A stretch of 64,000 bases of DNA from Bacteroidales bacterium (lineage in GTDB: Bacteria > Bacteroidota > Bacteroidia > Bacteroidales > UBA932): contig JAGCVS010000005.1 in the NCBI GenBank assembly GCA_017962235.1, forward strand, positions 1 to 64,000, written 5' to 3'. Below the pieces are notes generated by a model that had not been told where the DNA came from, made no database searches, and saw only the letters and a program-made list of their open reading frames with translations. This document shows positions 1 through 9,022 of the stretch, one piece after another. Positions within the stretch are counted from its first letter, which is position 1. Each line of letters begins with the position of its first letter. Both the position numbers and the translations under genes were made by a program.

Positions 1-380
1 AATACGATTTGGACGGCGACCGCGAATATGAATTTGAGACATCCCTGCACGAGCTTGGCCTGGACGACCGCTGCGACGTGATTGATGTCTCAAAGATGAA
101 ATACAGGGACTATACCCGCCTGTTCAAGAAGGTCTCCGACGGGATGTGGCGCCGCGCCATGGATGCCCGCAAGGTGGCCCGCAAATACGGGCTGGAGACA
201 ATCTGGTATGCCAAACTGCTGGACGCTCGCAGCCCGCGCGAGAAGTACCACGACGGCTGGTGGTTCCAGTTCTACATCTTCAAGGACTTGGAAGATACGT
301 TTATCCGCAACCGCGACACAGAATCGCTCCGGAAGTTATATCACGCCTACTATTCCGGCAACTGGAAGGAGCTACTGTAA
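1..380 (+). CDS. C-terminal fragment of an unrecognised protein (5' end outside window)
   Basis: The reading frame is open from the first bases of the window (codons from position 3) and ends at TAA 378-380, so this is the last ~125 residues of a longer gene. A TTG at 9-11 could be read as a start, but nothing supports it. The visible part is charged and aromatic-rich, with motifs such as DGMWRRAMDARKVARKYGLE and WWFQFYIFKDLED, and no membrane segment. I do not recognise the family. Two hairpins follow the stop codon directly. Confidence 0.6.
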   Translation, partial: YDLDGDREYEFETSLHELGLDDRCDVIDVSKMKYRDYTRLFKKVSDGMWRRAMDARKVARKYGLETIWYAKLLDARSPREKYHDGWWFQFYIFKDLEDTFIRNRDTESLRKLYHAYYSGNWKELL

Positions 381-381
381 A

Positions 382-425
382 AAATGCGCCCAATGGAGTC
401 TTTTCTGACCCCATTGGGCGCATTT
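382..425 (+). terminator. 15-bp stem-loop after the fragment gene
   Basis: Positions 382-396 pair perfectly with 411-425 around a 14-nt loop, and a short T-run follows at 431-436. It begins one base after the stop codon of the upstream gene, which fits an intrinsic terminator on the plus strand. Confidence 0.7.
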
Positions 426-437
426 AAAGCCTTTTTT

Positions 438-482
438 GCTCCTAATGGCAGTATTCTTCCGCCATTGGGAGCACTCTTTTTT
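438..482 (+). terminator. Second stem-loop with T-run, between convergent genes
   Basis: GCTCCTAATGGC (438-449) pairs with GCCATTGGGAGC (461-472) with one G-T wobble, followed by T7 ending at 482. It lies against the 3' end of the convergent tpiA gene. It shares the core CCATTGGG with the hairpin just upstream, so the two look like a duplicated element. Confidence 0.65.
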
Positions 483-1236
483 AGTAGCTCTTCGCGATAG
501 CGATAAAGTCAGCTGCCTTGAGGGAGGCACCGCCAATCAGACCGCCGTCGATGTCGGGGCAAGCGAACAGTTCCTTCGCATTTGAAGGCTTGCAGCTGCC
601 GCCGTAAAGGATAGTGCAATCGTCGGCAATCTTGGCACCGAACTTATCGGCAATGGTCTTGCGGATGAAAGCGTGGATTTCCTGTGCCTGCTCGTTGGTA
701 GCGGTAACGCCGGTACCGATTGCCCACACGGGCTCGTATGCGATTACCACATGACCCATCTGCTCTGCAGTGAGTCCGAAGAGAACCTCTTCTATCTGTG
801 CCTTAACCACATTGAAGTGATTGCCGGCCTCGCGCTCTGCGAGCATCTCACCCACGCAGTAGATGGGCTGCAGACCGTTCTCAAGAGCAAGGGCCATCTT
901 CTCTACCAGGGTGGCTGAGGTCTCGCCGTAATACTGACGGCGCTCCGAGTGACCCAGGATTACGTACTGGCAACCGATGCCTGCAAGCATGTTGGCAGCC
1001 ACCTCACCGGTGTAAGCGCCCTTGGCCTTGTCGGCACAATTCTGTGCGGAGAGGGCGATTTTGCTTGACTTGATAGCGCCACCCACGCTTGTCAGATGTA
1101 CAAACGGCGGTGCCACCACCAGATTAACGTCAGCGGGAACCTCTCCCATGTTAGCAACAAGCTCCTTTGCCAGAGCCACACCTTCAGCAACGGTGGTATT
1201 CATCTTCCAGTTGCCGGCAACGATTTTTCTACGCAT
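481..1236 (-). CDS. tpiA: Triosephosphate isomerase
   Basis: This glycolytic enzyme interconverts dihydroxyacetone phosphate and glyceraldehyde 3-phosphate in the cytoplasm. The 251 residues match the usual length. Visible active-site elements are NWKMN (Asn9, Lys11), ILGHSERR (His96), [11 protein letters not shown] (Glu168 followed by the flexible loop 6) and the phosphate-binding YGGS near residue 211. The gene is transcribed away from polA, with a TATCTTTG promoter element about 40 nt upstream of its ATG. It would consume the triose phosphates made by the GalNAc pathway further along the window, but it is a normal housekeeping gene and its position is probably incidental. Confidence 0.97.
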   Translation of the reverse strand: MRRKIVAGNWKMNTTVAEGVALAKELVANMGEVPADVNLVVAPPFVHLTSVGGAIKSSKIALSAQNCADKAKGAYTGEVAANMLAGIGCQYVILGHSERRQYYGETSATLVEKMALALENGLQPIYCVGEMLAEREAGNHFNVVKAQIEEVLFGLTAEQMGHVVIAYEPVWAIGTGVTATNEQAQEIHAFIRKTIADKFGAKIADDCTILYGGSCKPSNAKELFACPDIDGGLIGGASLKAADFIAIAKSY

Positions 1237-1277
1237 TGTATCTAAGATTAATTGTTTGTATTCGGTTTTGCGGAAGG

Positions 1278-1285
1278 CAAAGATA
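1278..1285 (-). promoter_or_regulatory. Putative -7 element of the tpiA promoter (TATCTTTG)
   Basis: On the minus strand 1285-1278 reads TATCTTTG, matching the Bacteroidota -7 consensus TAnnTTTG. A TTG (complement of 1308-1310) lies 22 nt upstream as a possible -33 element. The predicted leader is about 35 nt. It overlaps the divergent polA promoter. Confidence 0.55.
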
Positions 1286-1298
1286 AGAATATAATTTG

Positions 1299-1306
1299 TA
1301 CCTTTG
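1299..1306 (+). promoter_or_regulatory. Putative -7 element for polA (TACCTTTG)
   Basis: TACCTTTG lies only 5 nt before the chosen polA ATG at 1312, which implies a leaderless or very short-leader transcript. An alternative overlapping element, TATAATTTG (1290-1298), has a TTTG at 1267-1270 spaced 19 nt upstream. Confidence 0.4.
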
Positions 1307-1311
1307 TCAAG

Positions 1312-3939
1312 ATGGACAAACTATTTCTCATTGACGGTCACGCGCTGATATTCAGGATGTATTACGCCTTTATGCGGCGCCCCATGATAAACTCCAAGGG
1401 GGTGGATACTTCCATCCTCTACGGATTCACCAAATATCTGCTGGAGATTATCTCCAAGCAGAACCCCACCCATCTGGCGGTGGCTTTCGATCCGCACGCC
1501 GCAACCTTCCGCCACGAGGCGTATCCCGCATACAAGGCCAACCGCAGCGAGGCGCCGGAGCTGGTGCATGCCGCGCTGGAGCCCCTTTGCGAGCTACTCA
1601 AGGCGATGGACATCCCGGTGCTGATGCGCCCCGGCTTTGAGGCGGACGACGTTATCTGTTCAGCCGCGAAACACTTTGCGGGCGACACCATGCAGGTGTA
1701 TATGGTTACCCCTGACAAGGACTTTGGCCAGGCGGTGCACGGCAACATCTTCCAGTTCAAGCCCGGCAAGGCGGGAGAGGACGACCTGGTTCTGGACGAG
1801 CCTGCCATCTGTGCCAACTACGGCATTGCCAGCGCCCGTCAGGTAATCGACATCCTCACCATCTGGGGCGATGCCTCCGACAACGTTCCCGGCGTGGCGG
1901 GCGTGGGAGAGGTCGGCGCAAAGAAACTCATCGGCAAATATGGCAGCGTGGAGAACATCTATGCCCATCTGGACGAGCTCACCCCCAAGCTGCGCGAGAG
2001 TTTTGAGGCGGCCCGCGACCACATTGAGATGAGCAAGTTCCTGGTGACTATAAAGGACGATATAGATGTGGGCGTTACGCTGAACGACCTGCGGTTCACC
2101 ACCACCTGCACCGCCGCCGTCCGCGAGCTGTTTGACAAGTATGAATTCCGCAGCCTGCTGAAGATGCTGCCGGAAGGCGACGGCAGCGCGGCCGCAGCCC
2201 CCGGAACCAAGCATCTCAATTGCAGTGAATCATCTCCTGTGGAACTGTTTGCCGCTGCACGCGCAGCCGGATCCGTGGCGCTGAGCGTCTCAGACAAGAT
2301 TATTCTGGCATCAGGCGACAAGTGGGCGGAGTTCGAATACAACGACCGGGCAGCGCTTTCGCTGCTCTCGGACCCGTTTGTAGCCAAGTGCGGTCACGGC
2401 CTCAAGGAGGGCATGCACCGCCTCGGGAATGCAGCATCAGCCATCCAGGGTCCGCTGAAGGATATAGAGATAATGCACTATCTTCTGAATCCGGAAGTGA
2501 ACCACAAGATTGACTATCTGCTGCGCAGCTATCTGGAGATGGAATTGGAGCCGGATGCAGAGAGCGGCCAGGATGAGCAGCCCGTGCAGCTGGACCTTTT
2601 CTCCATGCCCGCTCCGGGCGCATCGGACAAAGAAGCTGAAACCGCCCGCCGCAGCTGCGTGGCGGCCGGAATGCTGGCCCCCGTAATAGAAAAAGAGCTC
2701 CGCGACAAGAATCTGTGGCACCTTTACGAGAAGATAGAGATGCCTCTCATAGGCGTGCTGTTCGATATGGAATGCGAAGGGGTCAGGATAGATGTGGAAC
2801 AGCTCCACAGCTTTGGCGCTTCGCTTGAGGGCGACATCGCCCGTCTGGAAGCGCAGATACGTGAGATTGCCGGTGACCCCGCCCTCAACGTACAATCTCC
2901 CAAGCAGATAGGCGTGCTGCTGTTCGAGAAACTTAAACTGGACCCCAAGGTAAAGAAGAGCCGCACCGGTGCCTATCCCACAGATGAGGAGACGCTTCAG
3001 GCGCTGAACGACCGCCATCCAGTTATCGGAATGATTCTGGAATACCGCGGCCTCAAGAAGCTCATGACCACATATATCGCCCCCTTCCCGGGATACATCA
3101 ATCCCGCCGACGGTCGCGTACACACCACCTTCACCCAGGCCCTCACCGCCACCGGACGCCTTTCCAGCGTGAAGCCCAACCTGCAGAACATCCCGGTGCG
3201 CACATCGCTGGGGCAGGAGATCCGCCGTGCGTTTGTGCCGGGGGCCGACTGGATTGTGGCTGCCGACTATTCCCAGATCGAGCTGAGAATCATGGCCCAT
3301 TTATCCGGTGACCCTTCGCTGGTTGCAGATTTCCAGACTGGTGACGACATCCATGCCGCCACCGCCGCAAAAATCTTCAACGTGCCGGTATCAGAGGTCA
3401 CCAAAGACCAGCGCCGGCAGGCAAAGACCGCCAACTTTGGCATCATGTACGGCATATCGTCTTTCGGACTGGCTCAGCGTCTGGGCATCCCCCGCGGCGA
3501 GGCCAAAGCCTTGATAGATGATTATTACCGCAGCTTCCCCGGCATCCGCACTTATGTTGACAAGGTCATCGCCCAGGCCCGCGAAAAAGGTTATGTGGAG
3601 ACTATCTTTGGCCGGCGGCGCTATCTGCCCGACATCAACTCCAAGAACTTCACCGTCCGCAGCCTGGCGGAGCGCAACGCCGTGAACGCCCCCATCCAGG
3701 GGAGCAGCGCCGATATTATTAAGCTGGCCATGATTGCCATCCACAGGAAACTTAAGAGTGACGGCTATCGCAGCCGCATGGTGCTGCAGATACACGACGA
3801 ACTGCTGTTTGACGTGTATGAAGATGAACGCGAAAAGCTGATGCAGATGGTGGTTGAGCAGATGCAGAATGTATGCAAGCTGGCTGTACCCGTGATTGTG
3901 GACTGCAATGCCGGCAAGAACTGGCTGGAGGCACATTAA
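1312..3939 (+). CDS. polA: DNA polymerase I, proofreading domain apparently inactive
   Basis: This enzyme does repair and Okazaki-fragment processing. I start it at ATG 1312 ([14 protein letters not shown]), not the in-frame ATG at 1252, because family homology begins there; this gives 875 aa. The N-terminal ~290 residues are the 5'-3' flap nuclease ([36 protein letters not shown]). The C-terminal family A polymerase has motif A ([17 protein letters not shown]), motif B ([14 protein letters not shown]) and motif C ([10 protein letters not shown]). In the middle domain the metal-binding DxE of a working 3'-5' exonuclease is replaced ([10 protein letters not shown]), and no YxxxD motif is visible. 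Proofreading is therefore probably lost, as in Taq-type enzymes. The stop codon abuts the rsmG ATG. Confidence 0.96.
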   Translation: MDKLFLIDGHALIFRMYYAFMRRPMINSKGVDTSILYGFTKYLLEIISKQNPTHLAVAFDPHAATFRHEAYPAYKANRSEAPELVHAALEPLCELLKAMDIPVLMRPGFEADDVICSAAKHFAGDTMQVYMVTPDKDFGQAVHGNIFQFKPGKAGEDDLVLDEPAICANYGIASARQVIDILTIWGDASDNVPGVAGVGEVGAKKLIGKYGSVENIYAHLDELTPKLRESFEAARDHIEMSKFLVTIKDDIDVGVTLNDLRFTTTCTAAVRELFDKYEFRSLLKMLPEGDGSAAAAPGTKHLNCSESSPVELFAAARAAGSVALSVSDKIILASGDKWAEFEYNDRAALSLLSDPFVAKCGHGLKEGMHRLGNAASAIQGPLKDIEIMHYLLNPEVNHKIDYLLRSYLEMELEPDAESGQDEQPVQLDLFSMPAPGASDKEAETARRSCVAAGMLAPVIEKELRDKNLWHLYEKIEMPLIGVLFDMECEGVRIDVEQLHSFGASLEGDIARLEAQIREIAGDPALNVQSPKQIGVLLFEKLKLDPKVKKSRTGAYPTDEETLQALNDRHPVIGMILEYRGLKKLMTTYIAPFPGYINPADGRVHTTFTQALTATGRLSSVKPNLQNIPVRTSLGQEIRRAFVPGADWIVAADYSQIELRIMAHLSGDPSLVADFQTGDDIHAATAAKIFNVPVSEVTKDQRRQAKTANFGIMYGISSFGLAQRLGIPRGEAKALIDDYYRSFPGIRTYVDKVIAQAREKGYVETIFGRRRYLPDINSKNFTVRSLAERNAVNAPIQGSSADIIKLAMIAIHRKLKSDGYRSRMVLQIHDELLFDVYEDEREKLMQMVVEQMQNVCKLAVPVIVDCNAGKNWLEAH

Positions 3940-4566
3940 ATGGAACAGATACTGAAATATTTCCCCTGGCTGGATGCCCTTGGCAAGGAGCGTTTCGCGG
4001 CGCTGGAGGCTCTGTATGCAGACTGGAACTCCAAGATCAATGTGATTTCACGCAAGGACATGGAGAACTTTTACGAGCACCACGTATTGCACTCGCTGGC
4101 CATCGCAGCCGCATACGGCAGCGTGCTGGAACCTGCCGGGCAGACCATCCTGGACGTGGGCACCGGCGGCGGCTTTCCCGGCATCCCGCTGGCGATTCTC
4201 TATCCGCAGAACAAGTTCACCCTATGCGATTCCATCGGCAAAAAGATAAAGGTGGCCGGCTCGGTGGCGGAGGCGCTCAAGCTGGACAACGTGACGGCGA
4301 TAAATGCCCGCGCAGAGAGCCTGCGGCAGCGTTACGACTGGGTGGTCTCGCGCGCCGTGGCGTCGTTGGACAAATTTCTCCCCTGGGTCCGCGGCAAGTA
4401 CACAAAAGGCATCATCTGCCTCAAGGGGGGCGATGTGGAAAGCGAGCTGGAGGTCTGCTTCTCCCGTCATATGCTGGATCCTAAAAAGGTAATGGTCAGC
4501 GATATAAGTCTGTTTTTCAAAGAGGATTGGTTCGAAACAAAAAAAGTTGTGTTCATTGCGCAATAA
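3940..4566 (+). CDS. rsmG: 16S rRNA (guanine-527-N7)-methyltransferase
   Basis: It methylates G527 of 16S rRNA using S-adenosylmethionine. The 208 residues match the RsmG/GidB family. The SAM-binding motif is TILDVGTGGGFPGIPLAI (residues ~68-85), followed by the acidic FTLCDSIGKKIKV strand and the VVSRAVASLDKFLPW segment typical of the family. The start codon follows the polA stop without a gap, so the two genes are likely translationally coupled. Confidence 0.95.
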   Translation: MEQILKYFPWLDALGKERFAALEALYADWNSKINVISRKDMENFYEHHVLHSLAIAAAYGSVLEPAGQTILDVGTGGGFPGIPLAILYPQNKFTLCDSIGKKIKVAGSVAEALKLDNVTAINARAESLRQRYDWVVSRAVASLDKFLPWVRGKYTKGIICLKGGDVESELEVCFSRHMLDPKKVMVSDISLFFKEDWFETKKVVFIAQ

Positions 4567-4567
4567 A

Positions 4568-4599
4568 TTTGGTATTTTGCTCAAGACTATTTACTTTTG
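4568..4599 (+). promoter_or_regulatory. Promoter of rpmH (TTTG-N20-TACTTTTG)
   Basis: TTTG (4568-4571) is spaced 20 nt from TACTTTTG (4592-4599), a full match to the Bacteroidota housekeeping promoter. The start codon is 38 nt further on, after an A-rich leader. Confidence 0.65.
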
Positions 4600-4637
4600 C
4601 AGTCCCAAAAATTATGAAATAATAAAAAATACGCAAT

Positions 4638-4790
4638 ATGAAACGCACATTTCAACCCTCTATCCGCAAGCGTCGCAACAAACACGGCTTCCGTGAGCGC
4701 ATGTCCACTCCCAACGGCCGCCGCGTGCTTGCAGCACGTCGCCGTCACGGTCGCAAGAAACTCACCGTTTCCAGCGAAGACCGCTTCTAA
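4638..4790 (+). CDS. rpmH: 50S ribosomal protein L34
   Basis: A 50-residue, strongly basic protein beginning [20 protein letters not shown] and ending [10 protein letters not shown], with the invariant L34 core [26 protein letters not shown]. It is a structural component of the large ribosomal subunit. The gene has its own promoter upstream and a terminator downstream. It is not in the dnaA-rpmH-rnpA arrangement common elsewhere: rsmG and polA lie upstream and a PASTA gene downstream. Confidence 0.97.
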   Translation: MKRTFQPSIRKRRNKHGFRERMSTPNGRRVLAARRRHGRKKLTVSSEDRF

Positions 4791-4813
4791 CAAAAGCTAG
4801 TGCGGCAGACAAA

Positions 4814-4839
4814 AGAGGCTCCTACGGGTCTCTTTTTTT
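4814..4839 (+). terminator. Intrinsic terminator after rpmH
   Basis: AGAGGCTC (4814-4821) pairs with GGGTCTCT (4826-4833) with G-T wobbles around a CTAC loop, and the last stem bases run into T7. It ends 15 nt before the next promoter element. Confidence 0.75.
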
Positions 4840-4854
4840 ATGCCCGATATTTTA

Positions 4855-4862
4855 TATCTTTG
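4855..4862 (+). promoter_or_regulatory. Putative -7 element for the PASTA gene (TATCTTTG)
   Basis: TATCTTTG lies 8 nt before ATG 4871, implying a near-leaderless transcript for the PASTA/rluD operon. No convincing -33 TTG is seen; the upstream bases are the T-run of the rpmH terminator. Confidence 0.5.
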
Positions 4863-4870
4863 TACCTGTT

Positions 4871-5647
4871 ATGGCAAAATTCTCACTCAAAGATAAACCC
4901 CTGCTGCGCAATTTTATATGGGGAATAGTGTTCGTGGGGGCAATGCTGCTGGTAATCCAGTTGCTCATGGCGCTGTTTACCCGTCACAACAGGGAGCTCA
5001 CGGTGCCCGACTTCACGGCGCTGGACATGACCACCGTACATCGGGTCGCAAATAATCTGCACCTTCGCGTGGAAGTGGCAGATTCGGTATTCGTAAAGCA
5101 CCTGCCTCTGGGCGTCGTGTTCTCTCAGAACCCGCCGGCAGGCAGCCGCGTAAAGAAGAACCGCCGCATCTTTATCACCATCAATTCCACCGTGCCGCGC
5201 ATGGTCACCGTACCTTCAGTAATCGGTTATTCGCTGCGGCAGGCCCAGGCAGAGCTGATGGCCGGCGGCCTCCAGGTGGGCCGGCTCACCTATGTGAGCG
5301 ACATCGCCACCAACAACGTCCTCAAGCAGCAGTACCGCGGCGCCGACATCCCCGCCGGCAAGAAACTGGAAACGGAGAGCAAGATAGACCTGGTGCTGGG
5401 ACTCAATTATGAGGACAGTTCCACCGACGTGCCCAATGTGAAGGGCTTCACCTCCGGCGTGGCATCGGCCAATATCATAGAGAACTCGCTCAACGTGGGG
5501 CGCATCCGCTACGACGACAGCGTGAAGAACTATGCCGACAGCCTCCACGCAGTGGTATTCACCCAGAGTCCGGAAGCCGCATCCCGCATCCCCATGGGGC
5601 GCAACGTGGACATCTGGCTCACCGTAAATCCGGAAAAACTCAAATAA
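4871..5647 (+). CDS. Membrane-anchored PASTA-domain protein
   Basis: The 258-residue protein has a short basic cytoplasmic tail, one membrane segment (~residues 13-34) and a periplasmic region of three PASTA repeats (~42-110, ~112-182, ~184-255), each with the VPDF/VPSV/VPNV entry and an NPPAG-like motif. PASTA repeats bind peptidoglycan or muropeptides in Ser/Thr kinases and class B PBPs. Here no kinase or transpeptidase domain is attached, which is the usual form of this gene in Bacteroidetes. It is followed without a gap by the pseudouridine synthase gene. A role in cell-wall sensing is inferred from the family. Confidence 0.88.
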   Translation: MAKFSLKDKPLLRNFIWGIVFVGAMLLVIQLLMALFTRHNRELTVPDFTALDMTTVHRVANNLHLRVEVADSVFVKHLPLGVVFSQNPPAGSRVKKNRRIFITINSTVPRMVTVPSVIGYSLRQAQAELMAGGLQVGRLTYVSDIATNNVLKQQYRGADIPAGKKLETESKIDLVLGLNYEDSSTDVPNVKGFTSGVASANIIENSLNVGRIRYDDSVKNYADSLHAVVFTQSPEAASRIPMGRNVDIWLTVNPEKLK

Positions 5648-6730
5648 ATGCTGGAAGAGGATCTGCAGTCCGAAGACCTTGAGCAGCTCGAAGATGAACA
5701 GCAACTGTTCGAGCATTACCGCTTTGTGGTGGACAAAGGGCAGTCACCGCTGCGCATAGACCGCTTTATCACCAGCAAAATGGAGCAGACCTCACGCCAC
5801 CGGATGCAGCTGGCCCTGGAGGCGCAGTACGTACATGTGGGCGACCGCCCGGTAAAGGCCAACTACAAGGTGAAGCCGGAGGATGTAATCACCATCATGC
5901 TCCCGTATCAGCGGCGCGGCTTTGAAGTGCATCCGGAACCGATTCCCCTCAACATAGTTTACGAAGATGAAGACCTGCTGATAGTGAACAAGCCGGCCGG
6001 GATGGTGGTGCATCCCGGATTCGGACATTTCAGCGGGACGCTTATAAATGCACTTGCCTTCCATCTGGGCATAAGCCAGGACGCCGACGCCACCGACGAG
6101 CGGATGGGGGTGTTGGTGCACCGTATAGACAAGGACACCTCCGGACTGCTTGTGGTGGCCAAGAACGATGTGGCCCAGCTAAGGCTGGCGGGGCAGTTCT
6201 TTGAGCACACCATAAAGCGTACCTACTGGGCGCTGGTATGGGGTAATGTCGCTGCCGACTCCGGCACCATAGAGGGCAACATTGGCCGCGACCCCAACGA
6301 CAGGATGCGGTTCAAGGTGTTTGAAGACGGCAGCCAGGGCAAGACGGCCATAACCCACTACCGCGTATTGGAGCGCTTTGGCTACACCACCCTCGTGGAA
6401 TGCAATCTGGAGACGGGCCGCACCCACCAGATACGCGTCCACATGAATCATATCGGACACCCTCTGTTCAACGACGACCGCTATGGCGGAGACAGGGTGC
6501 TCAAGGGCCCCCTCTATGCAAAGTACAAGCAGTTCATAGACAACTGCTTTGCCATAATGCCGCGCCAGGCGCTGCATGCCAAGACCTTGGGTTTCATCCA
6601 TCCCCGCACCGGCAAGGAGATATTCTTTGACAGCGAGATACCTGAAGATTTCTCTGCACTGCTGGCCAAGTGGCGCAGCTACGTAGGGAGCCGCGACATA
6701 GTGCAGAACGTGCTGGAAGAAGAGGCTTAG
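5648..6730 (+). CDS. rluD: RluD-family 23S rRNA pseudouridine synthase
   Basis: This 360-residue enzyme isomerises uridines in rRNA. An acidic extension (~30 aa) precedes an S4 RNA-binding domain (LRIDRFITSKMEQTSRHRMQLAL...VKANYKVKPEDVITI), followed by the catalytic domain with HRIDKDTSGLLVVAKN, whose Asp is the nucleophile. NKPAGMVVHP and LETGRTHQIRVHMNHIGHPL are further RluA-family signatures. The RluD assignment rests on the S4 domain and the typical PASTA neighbour; RluC-like specificity cannot be excluded. ATG 5648 follows the upstream TAA directly. Confidence 0.9.
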   Translation: MLEEDLQSEDLEQLEDEQQLFEHYRFVVDKGQSPLRIDRFITSKMEQTSRHRMQLALEAQYVHVGDRPVKANYKVKPEDVITIMLPYQRRGFEVHPEPIPLNIVYEDEDLLIVNKPAGMVVHPGFGHFSGTLINALAFHLGISQDADATDERMGVLVHRIDKDTSGLLVVAKNDVAQLRLAGQFFEHTIKRTYWALVWGNVAADSGTIEGNIGRDPNDRMRFKVFEDGSQGKTAITHYRVLERFGYTTLVECNLETGRTHQIRVHMNHIGHPLFNDDRYGGDRVLKGPLYAKYKQFIDNCFAIMPRQALHAKTLGFIHPRTGKEIFFDSEIPEDFSALLAKWRSYVGSRDIVQNVLEEEA

Positions 6731-6744
6731 ACGCAATTGAAGCT

Positions 6745-7170
6745 ATGGAAATACTGGAACTCAATACTCTTTCAGATAATCAGATAACGGATCTGCTGGG
6801 GCTGATGCACGAACTGGACCCGGAGATTGCCGTCTCCGCCGCCATGCTCCGTGCCGCCGCCGAAGACCCGTCCACTCATCTGTTCGCAGCAGTAGAAGAC
6901 AGTCATATCATCGGCTGCGCCAGCCTTTGCGTGACCCATTCCCCCACAGGAGCCAAGGGGGGCATAGAAGATGTTGTGGTAAGCAGCGCATGCCGCGGCC
7001 GCCATCTGGGCCGTGCGTTGATAGAGCACATCCTGGATTACGCCTGCCGCGAGCTCTCACCCATAGACATGCATCTTACATCCCGTCCCTCCCGTGAAGC
7101 CGCCAACCGCCTCTACCAGTCCCTCGGCTTCTTCCGCTACGACACCAACGTTTATAAACTGAAGTTATAG
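6745..7170 (+). CDS. GNAT-family N-acetyltransferase
   Basis: A 141-residue single-domain acetyltransferase. I start it at ATG 6745 (MEILELNTLSDNQ), because longer in-frame starts run into the 3' end of the pseudouridine synthase gene. The acetyl-CoA binding motif A is IEDVVVSSACRGRHLGRALIEHILDYA, and motif B covers NRLYQSLGFFRYDTNVYKL. The substrate is unknown. It is 14 nt downstream of the rluD-like gene and 3 nt upstream of the M28 peptidase gene, so probably in the same operon. Confidence 0.85.
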   Translation: MEILELNTLSDNQITDLLGLMHELDPEIAVSAAMLRAAAEDPSTHLFAAVEDSHIIGCASLCVTHSPTGAKGGIEDVVVSSACRGRHLGRALIEHILDYACRELSPIDMHLTSRPSREAANRLYQSLGFFRYDTNVYKLKL

Positions 7171-7173
7171 TAT

Positions 7174-8454
7174 ATGAAACAAACGTTCCGTCGGGGCTGG
7201 GGAAAGTGGCTGCTGGCTGTTTTACTGGCGGCGATGGTTGCCGTGCCGCTTAAGGCGCAGGATCTGCCGCACTTCAAAAGGGTTGTTAAGGAGCTCAGCT
7301 CTGCAAAGTATCAGGGGCGAGGATATGCCCGTGGCGGAGCCAACAAGGCGGGCCGCTATCTGCAGCGGGAATTCGAAAAGGCGGGGGCAGACGAGGTCGT
7401 GTGCCAGCCTTTCACCATCGATATAAACACTTTCTGCGGCGCCATGCAGATGAGTGTGGACGGCAAGAAGCTCCTCGCCGGGGTGGATTTCTCCATGCGG
7501 GAGTATTCGCCCGGCGTTCACGGCAGCTTCCCTGTATATCATGTCGACACGCTGAACTTTGATGCCGACCGGCTGATGGAGGATCTCTCAAGGCCGGAGA
7601 ATGCCGGCTGCATGGTATGCTGCGACTTCTGGTTCACATACCGGCACAAGAAGGTCTTCTCTGCCCTGCAGAAAGAAGGGGAATGTCCCAACGCCGGCCT
7701 GATATACACCTGGGCCGCCCCCATCAAGTTTTTCAAGGCGTACGGAGAGAAGGTTGTGGACAAACCCATCATCTGGGTCACTCCGGAGGCAATCGAGGGT
7801 GCCCAAAGCGTAAAAGTCAACATCGACAACAAGTTCTTGAAAGATTATGAACTGTTCAATGTGATTGCCAAGGTAGAAGGGGCTCGACACGACAGCTGCT
7901 ACGTGTTCACTGCCCATTACGACCATCTGGGCAACCTTGGCCGCAGGGTTTATTACCCCGGCGCCAACGATAATGCCTCCGGCACCGCGGCGATAGTGAC
8001 CCTGGCCGCCCATTATGCGAAGCACCGGCCGCAGTTTGACATGTATTTCGTGGCCTTCTCAGGCGAAGATGCCAACCTGCGCGGCTCCACCTTCTTCGCA
8101 GAACACCCCATAGTGCCGCTGGAGCAAATAAAATACCTTTTCAACATAGATATGATTGGCGACAACAACCCCGTACAGTACTGCGAGGTAAGCGATGCCG
8201 GAATGGAAGAATACTGTAAGTTTGAAAAGGTCAATGATTCACAGCATCTGTTTGAATCCCTGAACCGCGGCAAACTGGCAGCCAACAGCGACCACTACCC
8301 CTTTGCAGTCCGCGGCGTCCCTTGCATCTTCCTGGAGAATCAGGAAGGCGACGCCTTCCAATACTATCACACCCCCGCCGACAATCTGAAGACGATGAGG
8401 TTTGAGAGTTACGAGCCGGTTTTCAGGTTGATAACGGGATTTATCAGTTTTTGA
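7174..8454 (+). CDS. Secreted M28-family zinc aminopeptidase
   Basis: The 426-residue protein has a Sec signal peptide (~1-28, ending PLKAQ) and an M28 di-zinc peptidase domain. Metal ligands and catalytic residues are visible: AHYDHLG (His248), ANDNASG (Asp266), SGEDANLRGS (Glu298), NIDMIGD (Asp326) and a distal SDHYPF histidine. A PA-like insert lies between the signal peptide and the catalytic half (~90-230). It probably trims peptides in the periplasm or at the surface. Its 3' end overlaps the convergent ruvC by 11 nt. Confidence 0.9.
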   Translation: MKQTFRRGWGKWLLAVLLAAMVAVPLKAQDLPHFKRVVKELSSAKYQGRGYARGGANKAGRYLQREFEKAGADEVVCQPFTIDINTFCGAMQMSVDGKKLLAGVDFSMREYSPGVHGSFPVYHVDTLNFDADRLMEDLSRPENAGCMVCCDFWFTYRHKKVFSALQKEGECPNAGLIYTWAAPIKFFKAYGEKVVDKPIIWVTPEAIEGAQSVKVNIDNKFLKDYELFNVIAKVEGARHDSCYVFTAHYDHLGNLGRRVYYPGANDNASGTAAIVTLAAHYAKHRPQFDMYFVAFSGEDANLRGSTFFAEHPIVPLEQIKYLFNIDMIGDNNPVQYCEVSDAGMEEYCKFEKVNDSQHLFESLNRGKLAANSDHYPFAVRGVPCIFLENQEGDAFQYYHTPADNLKTMRFESYEPVFRLITGFISF

Positions 8455-9010
8455 CGATACGGTCTGCATGAGCCGCTACAAAGCTCTTCCAATTGGTGGA
8501 GGTCTTGGTGTCGGTCATGGGATTTGTGAGCTGATAGAAGTGGCACATGGCAATGGCGATGGCGTCGCTGGCATCCAGATACTTTATATCCAGCTTTACA
8601 TCCATAGTGCGCTCCAGAATCTCCTTCACCTGCTCTTTTGAGGCTGCGCCCTTGCCCGTTATGGCCATCTTGACCTTGCGGGGGGCGTATTCAAAGATGG
8701 GGATGTTGCGCTGCAGAGCGGCGGCAATGGCAGCCCCCTGCGCCCGTCCCAACTTGAGCATCACCTGCGGGTTCTTGCCGTAGAACGGCGCCTCGATGGC
8801 CAGATCGTCGGGCTTGTACTGGTCGTACAACTGCCCCACCTCAACAAATATCCGCTGCAGCTTGGTGAAATGGTCCTTCTCTTTGCGCAGGTCAATTATG
8901 CCAAGGTCCACAAAATGAACCTTTTTGCCATCTATGAGAATGACCCCGTAGCCCATGATGCTGGTGCCGGGGTCAATTCCCATTATAACCCGCTGTCCGT
9001 TGCGAATCAT
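8444..9010 (-). CDS. ruvC: Holliday junction resolvase RuvC
   Basis: This endonuclease cleaves Holliday junctions together with RuvAB. It is 188 residues long. The acidic catalytic residues are in IMGIDPGTSIMGYGV (Asp13), LAIEAPFYGKNPQ and DASDAIAIAMCHF. It is slightly longer than E. coli RuvC (173 aa), with a C-terminal tail typical of Bacteroidetes. It lies 12 nt downstream of serS on the same strand and converges on the M28 peptidase gene. Confidence 0.95.
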   Translation of the reverse strand: MIRNGQRVIMGIDPGTSIMGYGVILIDGKKVHFVDLGIIDLRKEKDHFTKLQRIFVEVGQLYDQYKPDDLAIEAPFYGKNPQVMLKLGRAQGAAIAAALQRNIPIFEYAPRKVKMAITGKGAASKEQVKEILERTMDVKLDIKYLDASDAIAIAMCHFYQLTNPMTDTKTSTNWKSFVAAHADRIVKN

Positions 9011-9022
9011 CAGACAGGCAAA

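Noticed and set aside
1252..1311. Upstream start for polA at ATG 1252
   Set aside because: The extra 20 residues do not match the family, and both candidate promoter elements lie inside this extension.
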